A stretch of 64,000 nt of DNA from Ptiloglossa arizonensis (taxonomy: Eukaryota; Arthropoda; Insecta; Hymenoptera; Colletidae), in contig NW_027478385.1 in the NCBI RefSeq assembly GCF_051014685.1, forward strand, positions 7,130,001 to 7,194,000, given 5' to 3'. Numbering within the stretch: the stretch's first letter is position 1; each line of letters begins with the position of its first letter. The notes beneath the pieces are model-generated. The model was given only the letters and a program-made list of their open reading frames with translations, ran no database searches and was not told the DNA's origin. Positions 50,890 through 63,955 of the stretch are shown one piece after another. The position numbers were made by a program, and so were the translations under genes.

Positions 50890-53820
50890 AATCCGTTCGC
50901 GAGATATGGGAGGTTGAAGCCAAGAAATGGTTGAGAAGGCGAAAAATTTTTCGCAATTCTGCTGCTTCAAACGCTTAACCAGAATGGCCTAGGGAGAAAA
51001 TACACATACCGTTGTAATCGGGCGAGTTTCTACTTTCAGATGCAATAGGAATTTTTGGGTTAGGTCAATCCGTTCGCGACATATGGGAGTTTGAAGCTAA
51101 GAAATGGTTGAGAAGAAAACAAATTTTTCGCAATTCTGCTGCTCCAAACGCTTAACCAGAATGGCCTAGGGAAAAAATACACATACCGTTGTAATCGGGC
51201 AAGTTTCTACTTTCAGATGCAATGGGAATTTTTGGGTTAGGTCAATCCGTTCGCGAGATATGGGAGTTTGAAGACAAGAAATGGTTGAGAAGGCAAAAAA
51301 TTTTTCGCAATTCTGCTGCCCAAACGCTTAACCAGAATGGCCTAGGGATAAAATACGCATACCGTTACAATCGGGCGAGCTTCCACTTTCAGTTGCAATA
51401 GGAATTTTTGGATTAGGTCAATCCGTTCGCGAGATATGGGAGTTTGAAGCCAAGAAATGGTTGAGAAGGCAAAAAAATTTTCGCAATTCTGCTGCTTCAA
51501 ACGCTTAACCAGAATGGCCCAGGGAGAAAATACACATACCGTTGTAATCGGGCGAGTTTCTACTTTCAGATGCAATGGGAATTTTTGGGTTAGGTCAATC
51601 CGTTCGCGAGATATGGGAGTTTGAAGACAAGAAATGGTTGGGAAGGTAAAAAATTTTTCGCAATTCTGCTGCTCCAAACGCTTAACCAGAATGGCCTAGT
51701 GAAAAAATACATATACCGTTGTAATCGGGCGAGTTTCTACTTTCAGATGCAATAGGAATTTTCGGGTTAGGTCAATCCGTTCGCGACATATGGGAGTTTG
51801 AAGCTAAGAAATGGTTGAGAAGACAACAAATTTTTCGCAATTCTGCTGCTCCAAACGCTCAACCAGAATGGTCCAGGGAAAAAATATACATACCGTTGTA
51901 ATCGGGCGAGTTTCTACTTTCAGATGCAATAGGAATTTTGGGTTAGGTCAATCCGTTCGCGAGATATGGGAGGTTGAAGCCAAGAAATGGTTGAGAAGGC
52001 AAAAAATTTTTCGCAATTCTGGTGCTTCAAACGCTTAACCAGAATGGCCTAGGGAGAAAATACACATACCGTTGTAATCGGGCAAGTTTCTACTTTCAGA
52101 TGCAATAGGAATTTTTGGGTTAGGTCAATCCGTTCGCGACATATGGGAGTTTGAAGCTAAGAAATGGTTGAGCAGAGAACAAATTTTTCGCAATTCTGCT
52201 GCTCCAAACGCTTAACCAGAATGGCCTAGGGAAAAAATACACATACCGTTGTAATCGGGCAAGTTTCTACTTTCAGATGTAATGGGAATTTTTGAGTTAG
52301 GTCAATCCGTTCGCGAGATATGGGAGTTTGAAGACAAGAAATGGTTGAGAAGGCAAAAAATTTTTCGCAATTCTGCTGCTCCAAACGCTTAACCAGAATG
52401 GCCTAGGGATAAAATACACATACCGTTGTAATCGGGCGAGTTTCTACTTTCAGATGCAACAGGAATTTTTGGGTTAGCTCAATCCGTTCCCGAGATATGG
52501 GAGGTTGAAGCCAAGAAATGGTTGAGAAGGCGAAAAATTTTTCGCAATTCTGCTGCTTCAAACGCTTAACCAGAATGGCCTAGGGAGAAAATACACATAC
52601 CGTTGTAATCGGGCGAGTTTCTACTTTCAGATGCAATAGGAATTTTTGGGTTAGGTCAATCCGTTCGCGACATATGGGAGTTTGAAGCTAAGAAATGGTT
52701 GAGAAGAAAACAAATTTTTCGCAATTCTGCTGCTCCAAACGCTTAACCAGAATGGCCTAGGGAAAAAATACACATACCGTTGTAATCGGGCAAGTTTCTA
52801 CTTTCAGATGCAATGGGAATTTTTGGGTTAGGTCAATCCGTTCGCGAGATATGGGAGTTTGAAGACAAGAAATGGTTGAGAAGGCAAAAAATTTTTCGCA
52901 ATTCTGCTGCCCAAACGCTTAACCAGAATGGCCTAGGGATAAAATACGCATACCGTTACAATCGGGCGAGCTTCCACTTTCAGTTGCAATAGGAATTTTT
53001 GGTTTAGGTCAATCCGTTCGCGAGATATGGGAGTTTGAAGCCAAGAAATGGTTGAGAAGGCAAAAAAATTTTCGCAATTCTGCTGCTTCAAACGCTTAAC
53101 CAGAATGGCCCAGGGAGAAAATACACATACCGTTGTAATCGGGCGAGTTTCTACTTTCAGATGCAATGGGAATTTTTGGGTTAGGTCAATCCGTTCGCGA
53201 GATATGGGAGTTTGAAGACAAGAAATGGTTGGGAAGGCAAAAAATTTTTCGCAATTCTGCTGCTCCAAACGCTTAACCAGAATGGCCTAGGGAAAAAATA
53301 CATATACCGTTGTAATCGGGCGAGTTTCTACTTTCATATGCAATAGGAATTTTCGGGTTAGGTCAATCCGTTCGCGACATATGGGAGTTTGAAGCTAAGA
53401 AATGGTTGAGAAGACAACAAATTTTTCGCAATTCTGCTGCTCCAAACGCTTAACCAGAATGGTCCAGGGAAAAAATATACATACCGTTGTAATCGGGCGA
53501 GTTTCTACTTTCAGATGCAATAGGAATTTTGGGTTAGGTCAATCCGTTCGCGAGATATGGGAGGTTGAAGCCAAGAAATGGTTGAGAAGGCAAAAAATTT
53601 TTCGCAATTCTGGTGCTTCAAACGCTTAACCAGAATGGCCTAGGGAGAAAATACACATACCGTTGTAATCGGGCGAGTTTCTACTTTCAGATGCAATAGG
53701 AATTTTTGGGTTAGGTCAATCCGTTCGCGACATATGGGAGTTTGAAGCTAAGAAATGGTTGAGCAGAGAACAAATTTTTCGCAATTCTGCTGCTCCAAAC
53801 GCTTAACCAGAATGGCCTAG
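50890..53820 (+). repeat. 1,591-bp-offset duplication (9 monomers)
   Basis: The sequence from ~50,890 to ~52,230 recurs at ~52,490-53,820. AGGTTGAAGCC is at 50,911 and 52,502, CTGCCCAAACGC lies in both units, and GTTGAGCAGAGAAC is at ~52,168 and ~53,759. The offset is 1,591 rather than 1,593 because of two 1-bp deletions inside the unit (CTGCCCAAACGC and AGGAATTTTGGG). The copies part at ~52,230/53,820, where one continues ACACATACCGTTG and the other CGCATACCGTTAC. The junction monomer at ~52,470-52,510 is mosaic (GGGTTAGCTC, then GGAGGTTGAAG). Confidence 0.82.
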
Positions 53821-55999
53821 GGAAAAAATACGCATACCGTTACAATCGGGCGAGCTTCCACTTTCAGTTGCAATAGGAATTTTTGGATTAGGTCAATCCG
53901 TTCGCGAGACATGGGAGTTTGAAGCCAAGAAATGGTTGAGAAGGCAAAAAATTTTTCGCAATTCTGCTGCTTCAAACGCTTAACCAGAATGGCCTAGGGA
54001 GGAAATACACATACCGTTGTAATCGGGCGAGTTTCTACTTTCAGATGCAACAGGAATTTTTGGGTTAGCTCAATCCGTTTCGATATATGGAACTTTGAAG
54101 CTAAGAAATGTTTGGGAAGGCAAAAAATTTTTCGCAATTCTGCTGCTCCAAACGCTTAACCAGAATGGCCTAGGGAAAAAGACGCATACCGTTACAATCG
54201 GGCGAGCTTCCACTTTCAGTTGCAATAGGAATTTTTGGATTAGGTCAATCCGTTCGCGAGATATGGGAGTTTGAAGCTAAGAAATGGTTGAGAAGAGAAC
54301 AAATTTTTCGCAATTCGGCTGCTCCAAACGCTTAACCAGAATGGCCTAGGGAGAAAATACACATACCGTTGTAATCGGGCGAGTTTCTACTTTCTGTTGC
54401 AATAGGAATTTTTGGATTAGGTCAATCCGTTCGCGAGATATGGGAGTTTGAAGCCAAGAAATGGTTGAGTAGGCAAAAAATTTTTCGCAATTCTGCTGCT
54501 TCAAACGCTTAACCAGAATGGCCTAGGGAGAAAATACACATACCGTTGTAATCGGGCGAGTTTCTACTTTCAGATGCAATGGGAATTTTTGGGTTAGGTC
54601 AATCCGTTCGCGAGATATGGGAGTTTGAAGACAAGAAATGGTTGGGAAGGCAAAAAATTTTTCGCAATTCTGCTGCTCCAAACGCTTAACCAGAATGGCC
54701 TAGGGAAAAAATACACATACCGTTGTAATCGGGCGAGTTTCTACTTTCAGATGCAATAGGAATTTTTGGGTTAGGTCAATCCGTTCGCGACATATGGGAG
54801 TTTGAAGCTAAGAAATGGTTGAGAAGACAACAAATTTTTCGCAATTCTGCTGCTCCAAACGCTTAACCAGAATGGCCTAGGGAAAAAATACACATACCGA
54901 TGTAAACGGGCAAGTTTCTACTTTCAGATGCAATGGGAATTTTTGGGTTAGGTCAATCCGTTCGCGAGATATGGGAGTTTGAAGACAAGAAATGGTTGAG
55001 AAGGCAAAAAATTTTTCGCAATTCTGCTGCCCAAACGCTTAACCAGAATGGCCTAGGGATAAAATACGCATACCGTTACAATCGGGCGAGCTTCCACTTT
55101 CAGTTGCAATAGGAATTTTTGGATTAGGTCAATCCGTTCGCGAGATATGGGAGTTTGAAGCCAAGAAATGGTTGAGAAGGCAAAAAAATTTTCGCAATTC
55201 TGCTGCTTCAAACGCTTAACCAGAATGGCCCAGGGAGAAAATACACATACCGTTGTAATCGGGCGAGTTTCTACTTTCAGATGCAATGGGAATTTTTGGG
55301 TTAGGTCAATCCGTTCGCGAGATATGGGAGTTTGAAGACAAGAAATGGTTGGGAAGGCAAAAAATTTTTCGCAATTCTGCTGCTCCAAACGCTTAACCAG
55401 AATGGCCTAGGGAAAAAATACATATACTGTTGTAATCGGGCGAGTTTCTACTTTTAGATGCAATAGGAATTTTTGGGTTAGGTCAATCCGTTCGCGACAT
55501 ATGGGAGTTTGAAGCTAAGAAATGGTTGAGCAGAGAACAAATTTTTCGCAATTCTGCTGCTCCAAACGCTTAACCAGAATGGCCTAGGGAAAAAATACAC
55601 ATACCGTTGTAATCGGGCAAGTTTCTACTTTCAGATGTAATGGGAATTTTTGAGTTAGGTCAATCCGTTCGCGAGATATGGGAGTTTGAAGACAAGAAAT
55701 GGTTGAGAAGGCAAAAAATTTTTCGCAATTCTGCTGCTCCAAACGCTTAACCAGAATGGCCTAGGGATAAAATACGCATACCGTTACAATCGGGCGAGCT
55801 TCCACTTTCAGTTGCAATAGGAATTTTTGGATTAGGTCAATCCGTTCGCGAGATATGGGAGTTTGAAGCCAAGAAATGGTTGAGAAGGCAAAAAATTTTT
55901 CGCAATTCTGCTGCTTCAAACGCTTAACCAGAATGGCCTAGGGAGGAAATACACATACCGTTGTAATCGGGCGAGTTTCTACTTTCCGATGCAATGGGA

Positions 56000-58900
56000 A
56001 TTTTTGGGTTAGGTGAATCCGTTCGCGAGATATGGGAGTTTGAAGACAAGAAATGGTTGGGAAGGCAAAAAATTTTTCGCAATTCTGCTGCTCCAAACGC
56101 TTAACCCGAATGGCCTAGGGAAAAAATACACATACCGTTGTAATCGGGCGAGTTTCTACTTTCAGATGCAATAGGAATTTTTGGGTTAGGTCAATCCGTT
56201 CGCGACATATGGGAGTTTGAAGACAAGAAATGGTTGGGAAGGCAAAAAATTTTTCGCAATTCTGCTGCTCCAAACGCTTAACCAGAATGGCCTAGGGAAA
56301 AAATACACATACCGTTGTAATCGGGCGAGTTTCTACTTTCAGATGCAATAGGAATTTTTGGGTTAGGTCAATCCGTTCGCGACATATGGGAGTTTGAAGC
56401 TAAGAAATGGTTGAGAAGACAACAAATTTTTCGCAATTCTGCTGCTCCAAACGCTTAACCAGAATGGTCCAGGGAAAAAATACACATATCGTTGTAATCG
56501 GGCGAGTTTCTACTTTCAGATGCAATAAGATTTTTTGGGTTAGGTCAATCCGTTCGCGAGATATGGGAGGTTGAAGCCAAGAAATGGTTGAGAAGGCGAA
56601 AAATTTTTCGCAATTCTGCTGCTTCAAACGCTTAACCAGAATGGCCTAAGGAGAAAATACACATACCGTTGTATTCGGGCGAGTTTCTACTTTCAGATGC
56701 AATGGGAATTTTTGGGTTAGGTCAATCCGTTCGCGAGTTATGGGAGTTTGAAGACAAGAAATGGTTGGGAAGGCAAAAAATTTTTCGCAATTCTGCTGCT
56801 CCAAACGCTTAACCAGAATGGCCTAGGGGAAAAATACACATACCGTTGTAATCGGGCGAGTTTCTACTTTCAGATGCAATAGGAATTTTCGGGTTAGGTC
56901 AATCCGTTCGCGACATATGGGAGTTTGAAGCTAAGAAATGGTTGAGAAGACAATAAATTTTTCGCAATTCTGCTGCTCCAAACGCTTAACCAGAATGGTC
57001 CAGGGACAAAATATACATACCGTTGTAATCGGGCGAGTTTCTACTTTCAGATGCAATAGGAATTTTTGGGTTAGGTCAATCCGTTCGCGAGATATGGGAG
57101 GTTGAAGCCAAGAAATGGTTGAGAAGGCAAAAAATTTTTCGCAATTCTGCTGCTTCAAACGCTTAACCAGAATGGCCTAGGGAGAAAATACACATACCGT
57201 TGTAATCGGGCGAGTTTCTACTTTCAGATGCAATAGGAATTTTTGGGTTAGGTCAATCCGTTCGCGAGATATGGGAGGTTGAAGCCAAGAAATGGTTGAG
57301 AAGGCAAAAAATTTTTCGCAATTCTGCTGCTTCAAACGCTTAACCGGAATGGCCTAGGGAGAAAATACACATACCGTTGTAATCGGGCGAGTTTCTACTT
57401 TCAGATGCAATAGGAATTTTCGGGTTAGGTCAATCCGTTCGCGACATATGGGAGTTTGAAGCTAAGAAATGGTTGAGAAGACAACAAATTTTTCGCAATT
57501 CTGCTGCTCCAAACGCTTAACCAGAATGGTCCAGGGAAAAAATATACATAACGTTGTAATCGGGCGAGTTTCTACTTTCAGATGCAATAGGAATTTTTGG
57601 GTTAGGTGAATCCGTTCGCGAGATATGGGAGTTTGAAGACAAGAAATGGTTGGGAAGGCAAAAAATTTTTCGCAATTCTGCTGCTCCAAACGCTTAACCC
57701 GAATGGCCTAGGGAAAAAATACACATACCGTTGTAATCGGGCGAGTTTCTACTTTCAGATGCAATAGGAATTTTTGGGTTAGGTCAATCCGTTCGCGACA
57801 TATGGGAGTTTGAAGACAAGAAATGGTTGGGAAGGCAAAAAATTTTTCGCAATTCTGCTGCTCCAAACGCTTAACCAGAATGGCCTAGGGAAAAAATACA
57901 CATACCGTTGTAATCGGGCGAGTTTCTACTTTCAGATGCAATAGGAATTTTTGGGTTAGGTCAATCCGTTCGCGACATATGGGAGTTTGAAGCTAAGAAA
58001 TGGTTGAGAAGACAACAAATTTTTCGCAATTCTGCTGCTCCAAACGCTTAACCAGAATGGTCCAGGGAAAAAATACACATATCGTTGTAATCGGGCGAGT
58101 TTCTACTTTCAGATGCAATAAGATTTTTTGGGTTAGGTCAATCCGTTCGCGAGATATGGGAGGTTGAAGCCAAGAAATGGTTGAGAAGGCGAAAAATTTT
58201 TCGCAATTCTGCTGCTTCAAACGCTTAACCAGAATGGCCTAAGGAGAAAATACACATACCGTTGTATTCGGGCGAGTTTCTACTTTCAGATGCAATGGGA
58301 ATTTTTGGGTTAGGTCAATCCGTTCGCGAGTTATGGGAGTTTGAAGACAAGAAATGGTTGGGAAGGCAAAAAATTTTTCGCAATTCTGCTGCTCCAAACG
58401 CTTAACCAGAATGGCCTAGGGGAAAAATACACATACCGTTGTAATCGGGCGAGTTTCTACTTTCAGATGCAATAGGAATTTTCGGGTTAGGTCAATCCGT
58501 TCGCGACATATGGGAGTTTGAAGCTAAGAAATGGTTGAGAAGACAATAAATTTTTCGCAATTCTGCTGCTCCAAACGCTTAACCAGAATGGTCCAGGGAC
58601 AAAATATACATACCGTTGTAATCGGGCGAGTTTCTACTTTCAGATGCAATAGGAATTTTTGGGTTAGGTCAATCCGTTCGCGAGATATGGGAGGTTGAAA
58701 CCAAGAAATGGTTGAGAAGGCAAAAAATTTTTCGCAATTCTGCTGCTTCAAACGCTTAACCAGAATGGCCTAGGGAGAAAATACACATACCGTTGTAATC
58801 GGGCGAGTTTCTACTTTCAGATGCAATAGGAATTTTTGGGTTAGGTCAATCCGTTCGCGAGATATGGGAGGTTGAAGCCAAGAAATGGTTGAGAAGGCAA

Positions 58901-59195
58901 AAAATTTTTCGCAATTCTGCTGCTTCAAACGCTTAACCGGAATGGCCTAGGGAGAAAATACACATACCGTTGTAATCGGGCGAGTTTCTACTTTCAGATG
59001 CAATAGGAATTTTCGGGTTAGGTCAATCCGTTCGCGACATATGGGAGTTTGAAGCTAAGAAATGGTTGAGAAGACAACAAATTTTTCGCAATTCTGCTGC
59101 TCCAAACGCTTAACCAGAATGGTCCAGGGAAAAAATATACATAACGTTGTAATCGGGCGAGTTTCTACTTTCAGATGCAATAGGAATTTTTGGGT
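56000..59195 (+). repeat. 1,593-bp (9-monomer) tandem duplication
   Basis: Copy A is ~56,000-57,597 and copy B ~57,598-59,195. The rare GGTTAGGTGAATCC is at 56,015 and 57,608 and the normal GGTTAGGTCAATCC occupies the equivalent place at 59,201. TTAACCCGAATGG, CATATCGTTGTAATCGGG, CCGTTGTATTCGGG, AGACAATAAAT and TTAACCGGAATGG each occur once in each copy. The difference I noticed is GAAACCAAG near 58,698 vs GAAGCCAAG in copy A. The unit itself is built of three 531-bp (3-monomer) cycles. Confidence 0.9.
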
Positions 59196-59789
59196 TAGGT
59201 CAATCCGTTCGCGAGATATGGGAGGTTGAAGCCAAGAAATGGTTGAGAAGGCAAAAAATTTTTCGCAATTCTGCTGCTTCAAACGCTTAACCAGAATGGC
59301 CTAGGGAGAAAATACACATACCGTTGTAATCGGGCGAGTTTCTACTTTCAGATGCAATAGGAATTTTTGGGTTAGGTCAATCCGTTCGCGACATATGGGA
59401 GTTTGAAGCTAAGAAATGGTTGAGAAGAGAACAAATTTTTCGCAATTCGGCTGCTCCAAACGCTTAACCAGAATGGCCTAGGGACAAAATATACATACCG
59501 TTGTAATCGGGCGAGTTTCTACTTTCAGATGCAATAGGAATTTTTGGGTTAGGTCAATCCGTTCGCGAGATATGGGAGGTTGAAGCCAAGAAATGGTTGA
59601 GAAGGCAAAAAATTTTTCGCAATTCTGCTGCTCCAAACGCTTAACCAGAATGGTCCAGGGAAAAAATATACATAACGTTGTAATCGGGCGAGTTTCTACT
59701 TTCAGATGCAATAGGAATTTTTGGGTTAGGTCAATCCGTTCGCGAGATATGGGAGGTTGAAGCCAAGAAATGGTTGAGAAGGCAAAAAA

Positions 59790-62700
59790 TTTTTCGCAAT
59801 TCGGCTGCTCCAAACGCTTAACCAGAATGGCCTAGGGAGAAAATACACATACCGTTGTAATCGGGCGAGTTTCTACTTTCAGATGCAACAGGAATTTTTG
59901 GGTTAGCTCAATCCGTTCGCGAGATATGGGACTTTGAAGCTAAGAAATGTTTGGGAAGGCAAAAAATTTTTCGCAATTCTGCTGCTCCAAACGCTTAACC
60001 AGAATGGCCTAGGGAAAAAATACGCATACCGTTACAATCGGGCGAGCTTCCACTTTCTGTTGCAATAGGAATTTTTGGATTAGGTCAATCCGTTCGCGAG
60101 ATATGGGAGTTTGAAGCCAAGAAATGGTTGAGTAGGCAAAAAATTTTTCGCAATTCTGCTGCTTCAAACGCTTAACCAGAATGGCCTAGGGAGAAAATAC
60201 ACATACCGTTGTAATCGGGCGAGTTTCCACTTTCTAAGGCAATAGGAATTTTTGGGTTAGTTCAATCCGTTCGCGAGATATCAGAGTTTGAAGCTAAGAA
60301 ATGGTTGAGAAGAGAACAAATTTTTCGCAATTCTGCTGCTCCAAACGCTTAACCAGAATGGCCTAGGGAAAAAATACGCATACCGTTACAATCGGGCGAG
60401 CTTCCACTTTCAGTTGCAATAGGAATTTTTGGATTAGGTCAATCCGTTCGCGAGATATGGGAGTTTGAAGCCAAGAAATGGTTGAGAAGGCAAAAAATTT
60501 TTCGCAATTCTGCTGCTTCAAACGCTTAACCAGAATGGCCTAGGGAGAAAATACACATACCGTTGTAATCGGGCGAGTTTCTACTTTCAGATGCAATGGG
60601 AATTTTTGGGTTAGGTCAATCCGTTCGCGAGTTATGGGAGTTTGAAGACAAGAAATGGTTGAGAAGACAACAAATTTTTCGCAATTCTGCTGCTCCAAAC
60701 GCTTAACCAGAATGGTCCAGGGAAAAAATATACATACCGTTGTAATCGGGCGAGTTTCTACTTTCAGATGCAATAGGAATTTTTGGGTTAGGTCAATCCG
60801 TTCGCGAGATATGGGAGGTTGAAGCCAAGAAATGGTTGAGAAGGCAAAAAATTTTTCGCAATTCTGCTGCTTCAAACGCTTAACCAGAATGGCCTAGGGA
60901 GAAAATACACATACCGTTGTAATCGGGCGAGTTTCTACTTTCAGATGCAATAGGAATTTTTGGGTTAGGTCAATCCGTTCGCGACATATGGGAGTTTGAA
61001 GCTAAGAAATGGTTGAGAAGAGAACAAATTTTTCGCAATTCGGCTGCTCCAAACGCTTAACCAGAATGGCCCAGGGAGAAAATACACATACCGTTGTAAT
61101 CGGGCGAGTTTCCACTTTCAGATGCAACAGGAATTTTTGGGTTAGCTCAATCCGTTCGCGAGATATGGAACTTTGAAGCTAAGAAATGTTTGGGAAGGCA
61201 AAAAATTTTTCGCAATTCTGCTGCTCCAAACGCTTAACCAGAATGGCCTAGGGAAAAAATACGCATACCGTTACAATCGGGCGAGCTTCCACTTTCAGTT
61301 GCAATAGGAATTTTTGGATTAGGTCAATCCGTTCGCGAGATATGGGAGTTTGAAGCTAATAAATGGTTGAGAAGAGAACAAATTTTTCGCAATTCGGCTG
61401 CTCCAAACGCTTAACCAGAATGGCCTAGGGAGAAAATACACATACCGTTGTAATCGGGCGAGTTTCTACTTTCAGATGCAATAGGAATTTTTGGGTTAGG
61501 TCAATCCGTTCGCGACATATGGGAGTTTGAAGCTAAGAAATGGTTGAGAAGAAAACAAATTTTTCGCAATTCTGCTGCTCCAAACGCTTAACCAGAATGG
61601 TCCAGGGAAAAAATATACATAACGTTGTAATCGGGCGAGTTTCTACTTTCAGATGCAATAGGAATTTTTGGGTTAGGTCAATCCGTTCGCGAGATATGGG
61701 AGGTTGAAGCCAAGAAATGGTTGAGAAGGCAAAAAATTTTTCGCAATTCTGCTGCTTCAAACGCTTAACCAGAATGGCCTAGGGAGAAAATACACATACC
61801 GTTGTAATCGGGCGAGTTTCTACTTTCAGATGCAATAGGAATTTTTGGGTTAGGTCAATCCGTTCGCGACATATGGGAGTTTGAAGCTAAGAAATGGTTG
61901 AGAAGAGAACAAATTTTTCGCAATTCGGCTGCTCCAAACGCTTAACCAGAATGGCCTAGGGAGAAAATACACATACCGTTGTAATCGGGCGAGTTTCTAC
62001 TTTCAGATGCAACAGGAATTTTTGGGTTAGCTCAATCCGTTCGCGAGATATGGAACTTTGAAGCTAAGAAATGTTTGGGAAGGCAAACAATTTTTCGCAA
62101 TTCTGCTGCTCCAAACGCTTAACCAGAATGGCCTAGGGAAAAAATACGCATACCGTTACAATCGGGCGAGCTTCCACTTTCAGTTGCAATAGGAATTTTT
62201 GGATTAGGTCAATCCGTTCGCGAGATATGGGAGTTTGAAGCTAATAAATGGTTGAGAAGAGAACAAATTTTTCGCAATTCGGCTGCTCCAAACGCTTAAC
62301 CAGAATGGCCTAGGGAGAAAATACACATACCGTTGTAATCGGGCGAGTTTCTACTTTCAGATGCAACAGGAATTTTTGGGTTAGCTCAATCCGTTCGCGA
62401 GATATGGGACTTTGAAGCTAAGAAATGTTTGGGAAGGCAAAAAATTTTTCGCAATTCTGCTGCTCCAAACGCTTAACCAGAATGGCCTAGGGAAAAAATA
62501 CGCATACCGTTACAATCGGGCGAGCTTCCACTTTCTGTTGCAATAGGAATTTTTGGATTAGGTCAATCCGTTCGCGAGATATGGGAGTTTGAAGCCAAGA
62601 AATGGTTGAGTAGGCAAAAAATTTTTCGCAATTCTGCTGCTTCAAACGCTTAACCAGAATGGCCTAGGGAGAAAATACACATACCGTTGTAATCGGGCGA

Positions 62701-63955
62701 GTTTCCACTTTCTAAGGCAATAGGAATTTTTGGGTTAGTTCAATCCGTTCGCGAGATATCAGAGTTTGAAGCTAAGAAATGGTTGAGAAGAGAACAAATT
62801 TTTCGCAATTCTGCTGCTCCAAACGCTTAACCAGAATGGCCTAGGGAAAAAATACGCATACCGTTACAATCGGGCGAGCTTCCACTTTCAGTTGCAATAG
62901 GAATTTTTGGATTAGGTCAATCCGTTCGCGAGATATGGGAGTTTGAAGCCAAGAAATGGTTGAGAAGGCAAAAAATTTTTCGCAATTCTGCTGCTTCAAA
63001 CGCTTAACCAGAATGGCCTAGGGAGAAAATACACATACCGTTGTAATCGGGCGAGTTTCTACTTTCAGATGCAATGGGAATTTTTGGGTTAGGTCAATCC
63101 GTTCGCGAGTTATGGGAGTTTGAAGACAAGAAATGGTTGAGAAGACAACAAATTTTTCGCAATTCTGCTGCTCCAAACGCTTAACCAGAATGGTCCAGGG
63201 AAAAAATATACATACCGTTGTAATCGGGCGAGTTTCTACTTTCAGATGCAATAGGAATTTTTGGGTTAGGTCAATCCGTTCGCGAGATATGGGAGGTTGA
63301 AGCCAAGAAATGGTTGAGAAGGCAAAAAATTTTTCGCAATTCTGCTGCTTCAAACGCTTAACCAGAATGGCCTAGGGAGAAAATACACATACCGTTGTAA
63401 TCGGGCGAGTTTCTACTTTCAGATGCAATAGGAATTTTTGGGTTAGGTCAATCCGTTCGCGACATATGGGAGTTTGAAGCTAAGAAATGGTTGAGAAGAG
63501 AACAAATTTTTCGCAATTCGGCTGCTCCAAACGCTTAACCAGAATGGCCCAGGGAGAAAATACACATACCGTTGTAATCGGGCGAGTTTCCACTTTCAGA
63601 TGCAACAGGAATTTTTGGGTTAGCTCAATCCGTTCGCGAGATATGGAACTTTGAAGCTAAGAAATGTTTGGGAAGGCAAAAAATTTTTCGCAATTCTGCT
63701 GCTCCAAACGCTTAACCAGAATGGCCTAGGGAAAAAATACGCATACCGTTACAATCGGGCGAGCTTCCACTTTCAGTTGCAATAGGAATTTTTGGATTAG
63801 GTCAATCCGTTCGCGAGATATGGGAGTTTGAAGCTAATAAATGGTTGAGAAGAGAACAAATTTTTCGCAATTCGGCTGCTCCAAACGCTTAACCAGAATG
63901 GCCTAGGGAGAAAATACACATACCGTTGTAATCGGGCGAGTTTCTACTTTCAGAT
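59790..63955 (+). repeat. 2,478-bp-offset duplication (14 monomers)
   Basis: The ~59,790-61,470 segment recurs at ~62,270-63,955. GAGTTTCCAC with TCTAAGGCAATAGG is at 60,221 and 62,699. GGCCCAGGGAGAAAAT is at ~61,067 and ~63,545. GCTAATAAATGG is at 61,355 and 63,833, with a third occurrence at 62,240 (885 bp from the first). The copies look identical in the stretches compared. The left junction at ~59,790 is mosaic: a GAGAAGGCAAAA monomer continues as AATTCGGCTGCTCC, a tail otherwise attached to GAGAAGAGAAC monomers. Confidence 0.85.

Noticed and set aside
459..63353. About 40 open reading frames of 60-111 codons on both strands, many with near-identical products
   Set aside because: They are one or two satellite monomers read in phase because 177 is a multiple of 3. 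Their ends follow satellite variants (CCTAGGG vs TCCAGGG), neighbouring copies differ by nonsense changes, and no codon-usage, start-site or domain signal is present. None is annotated as a gene.
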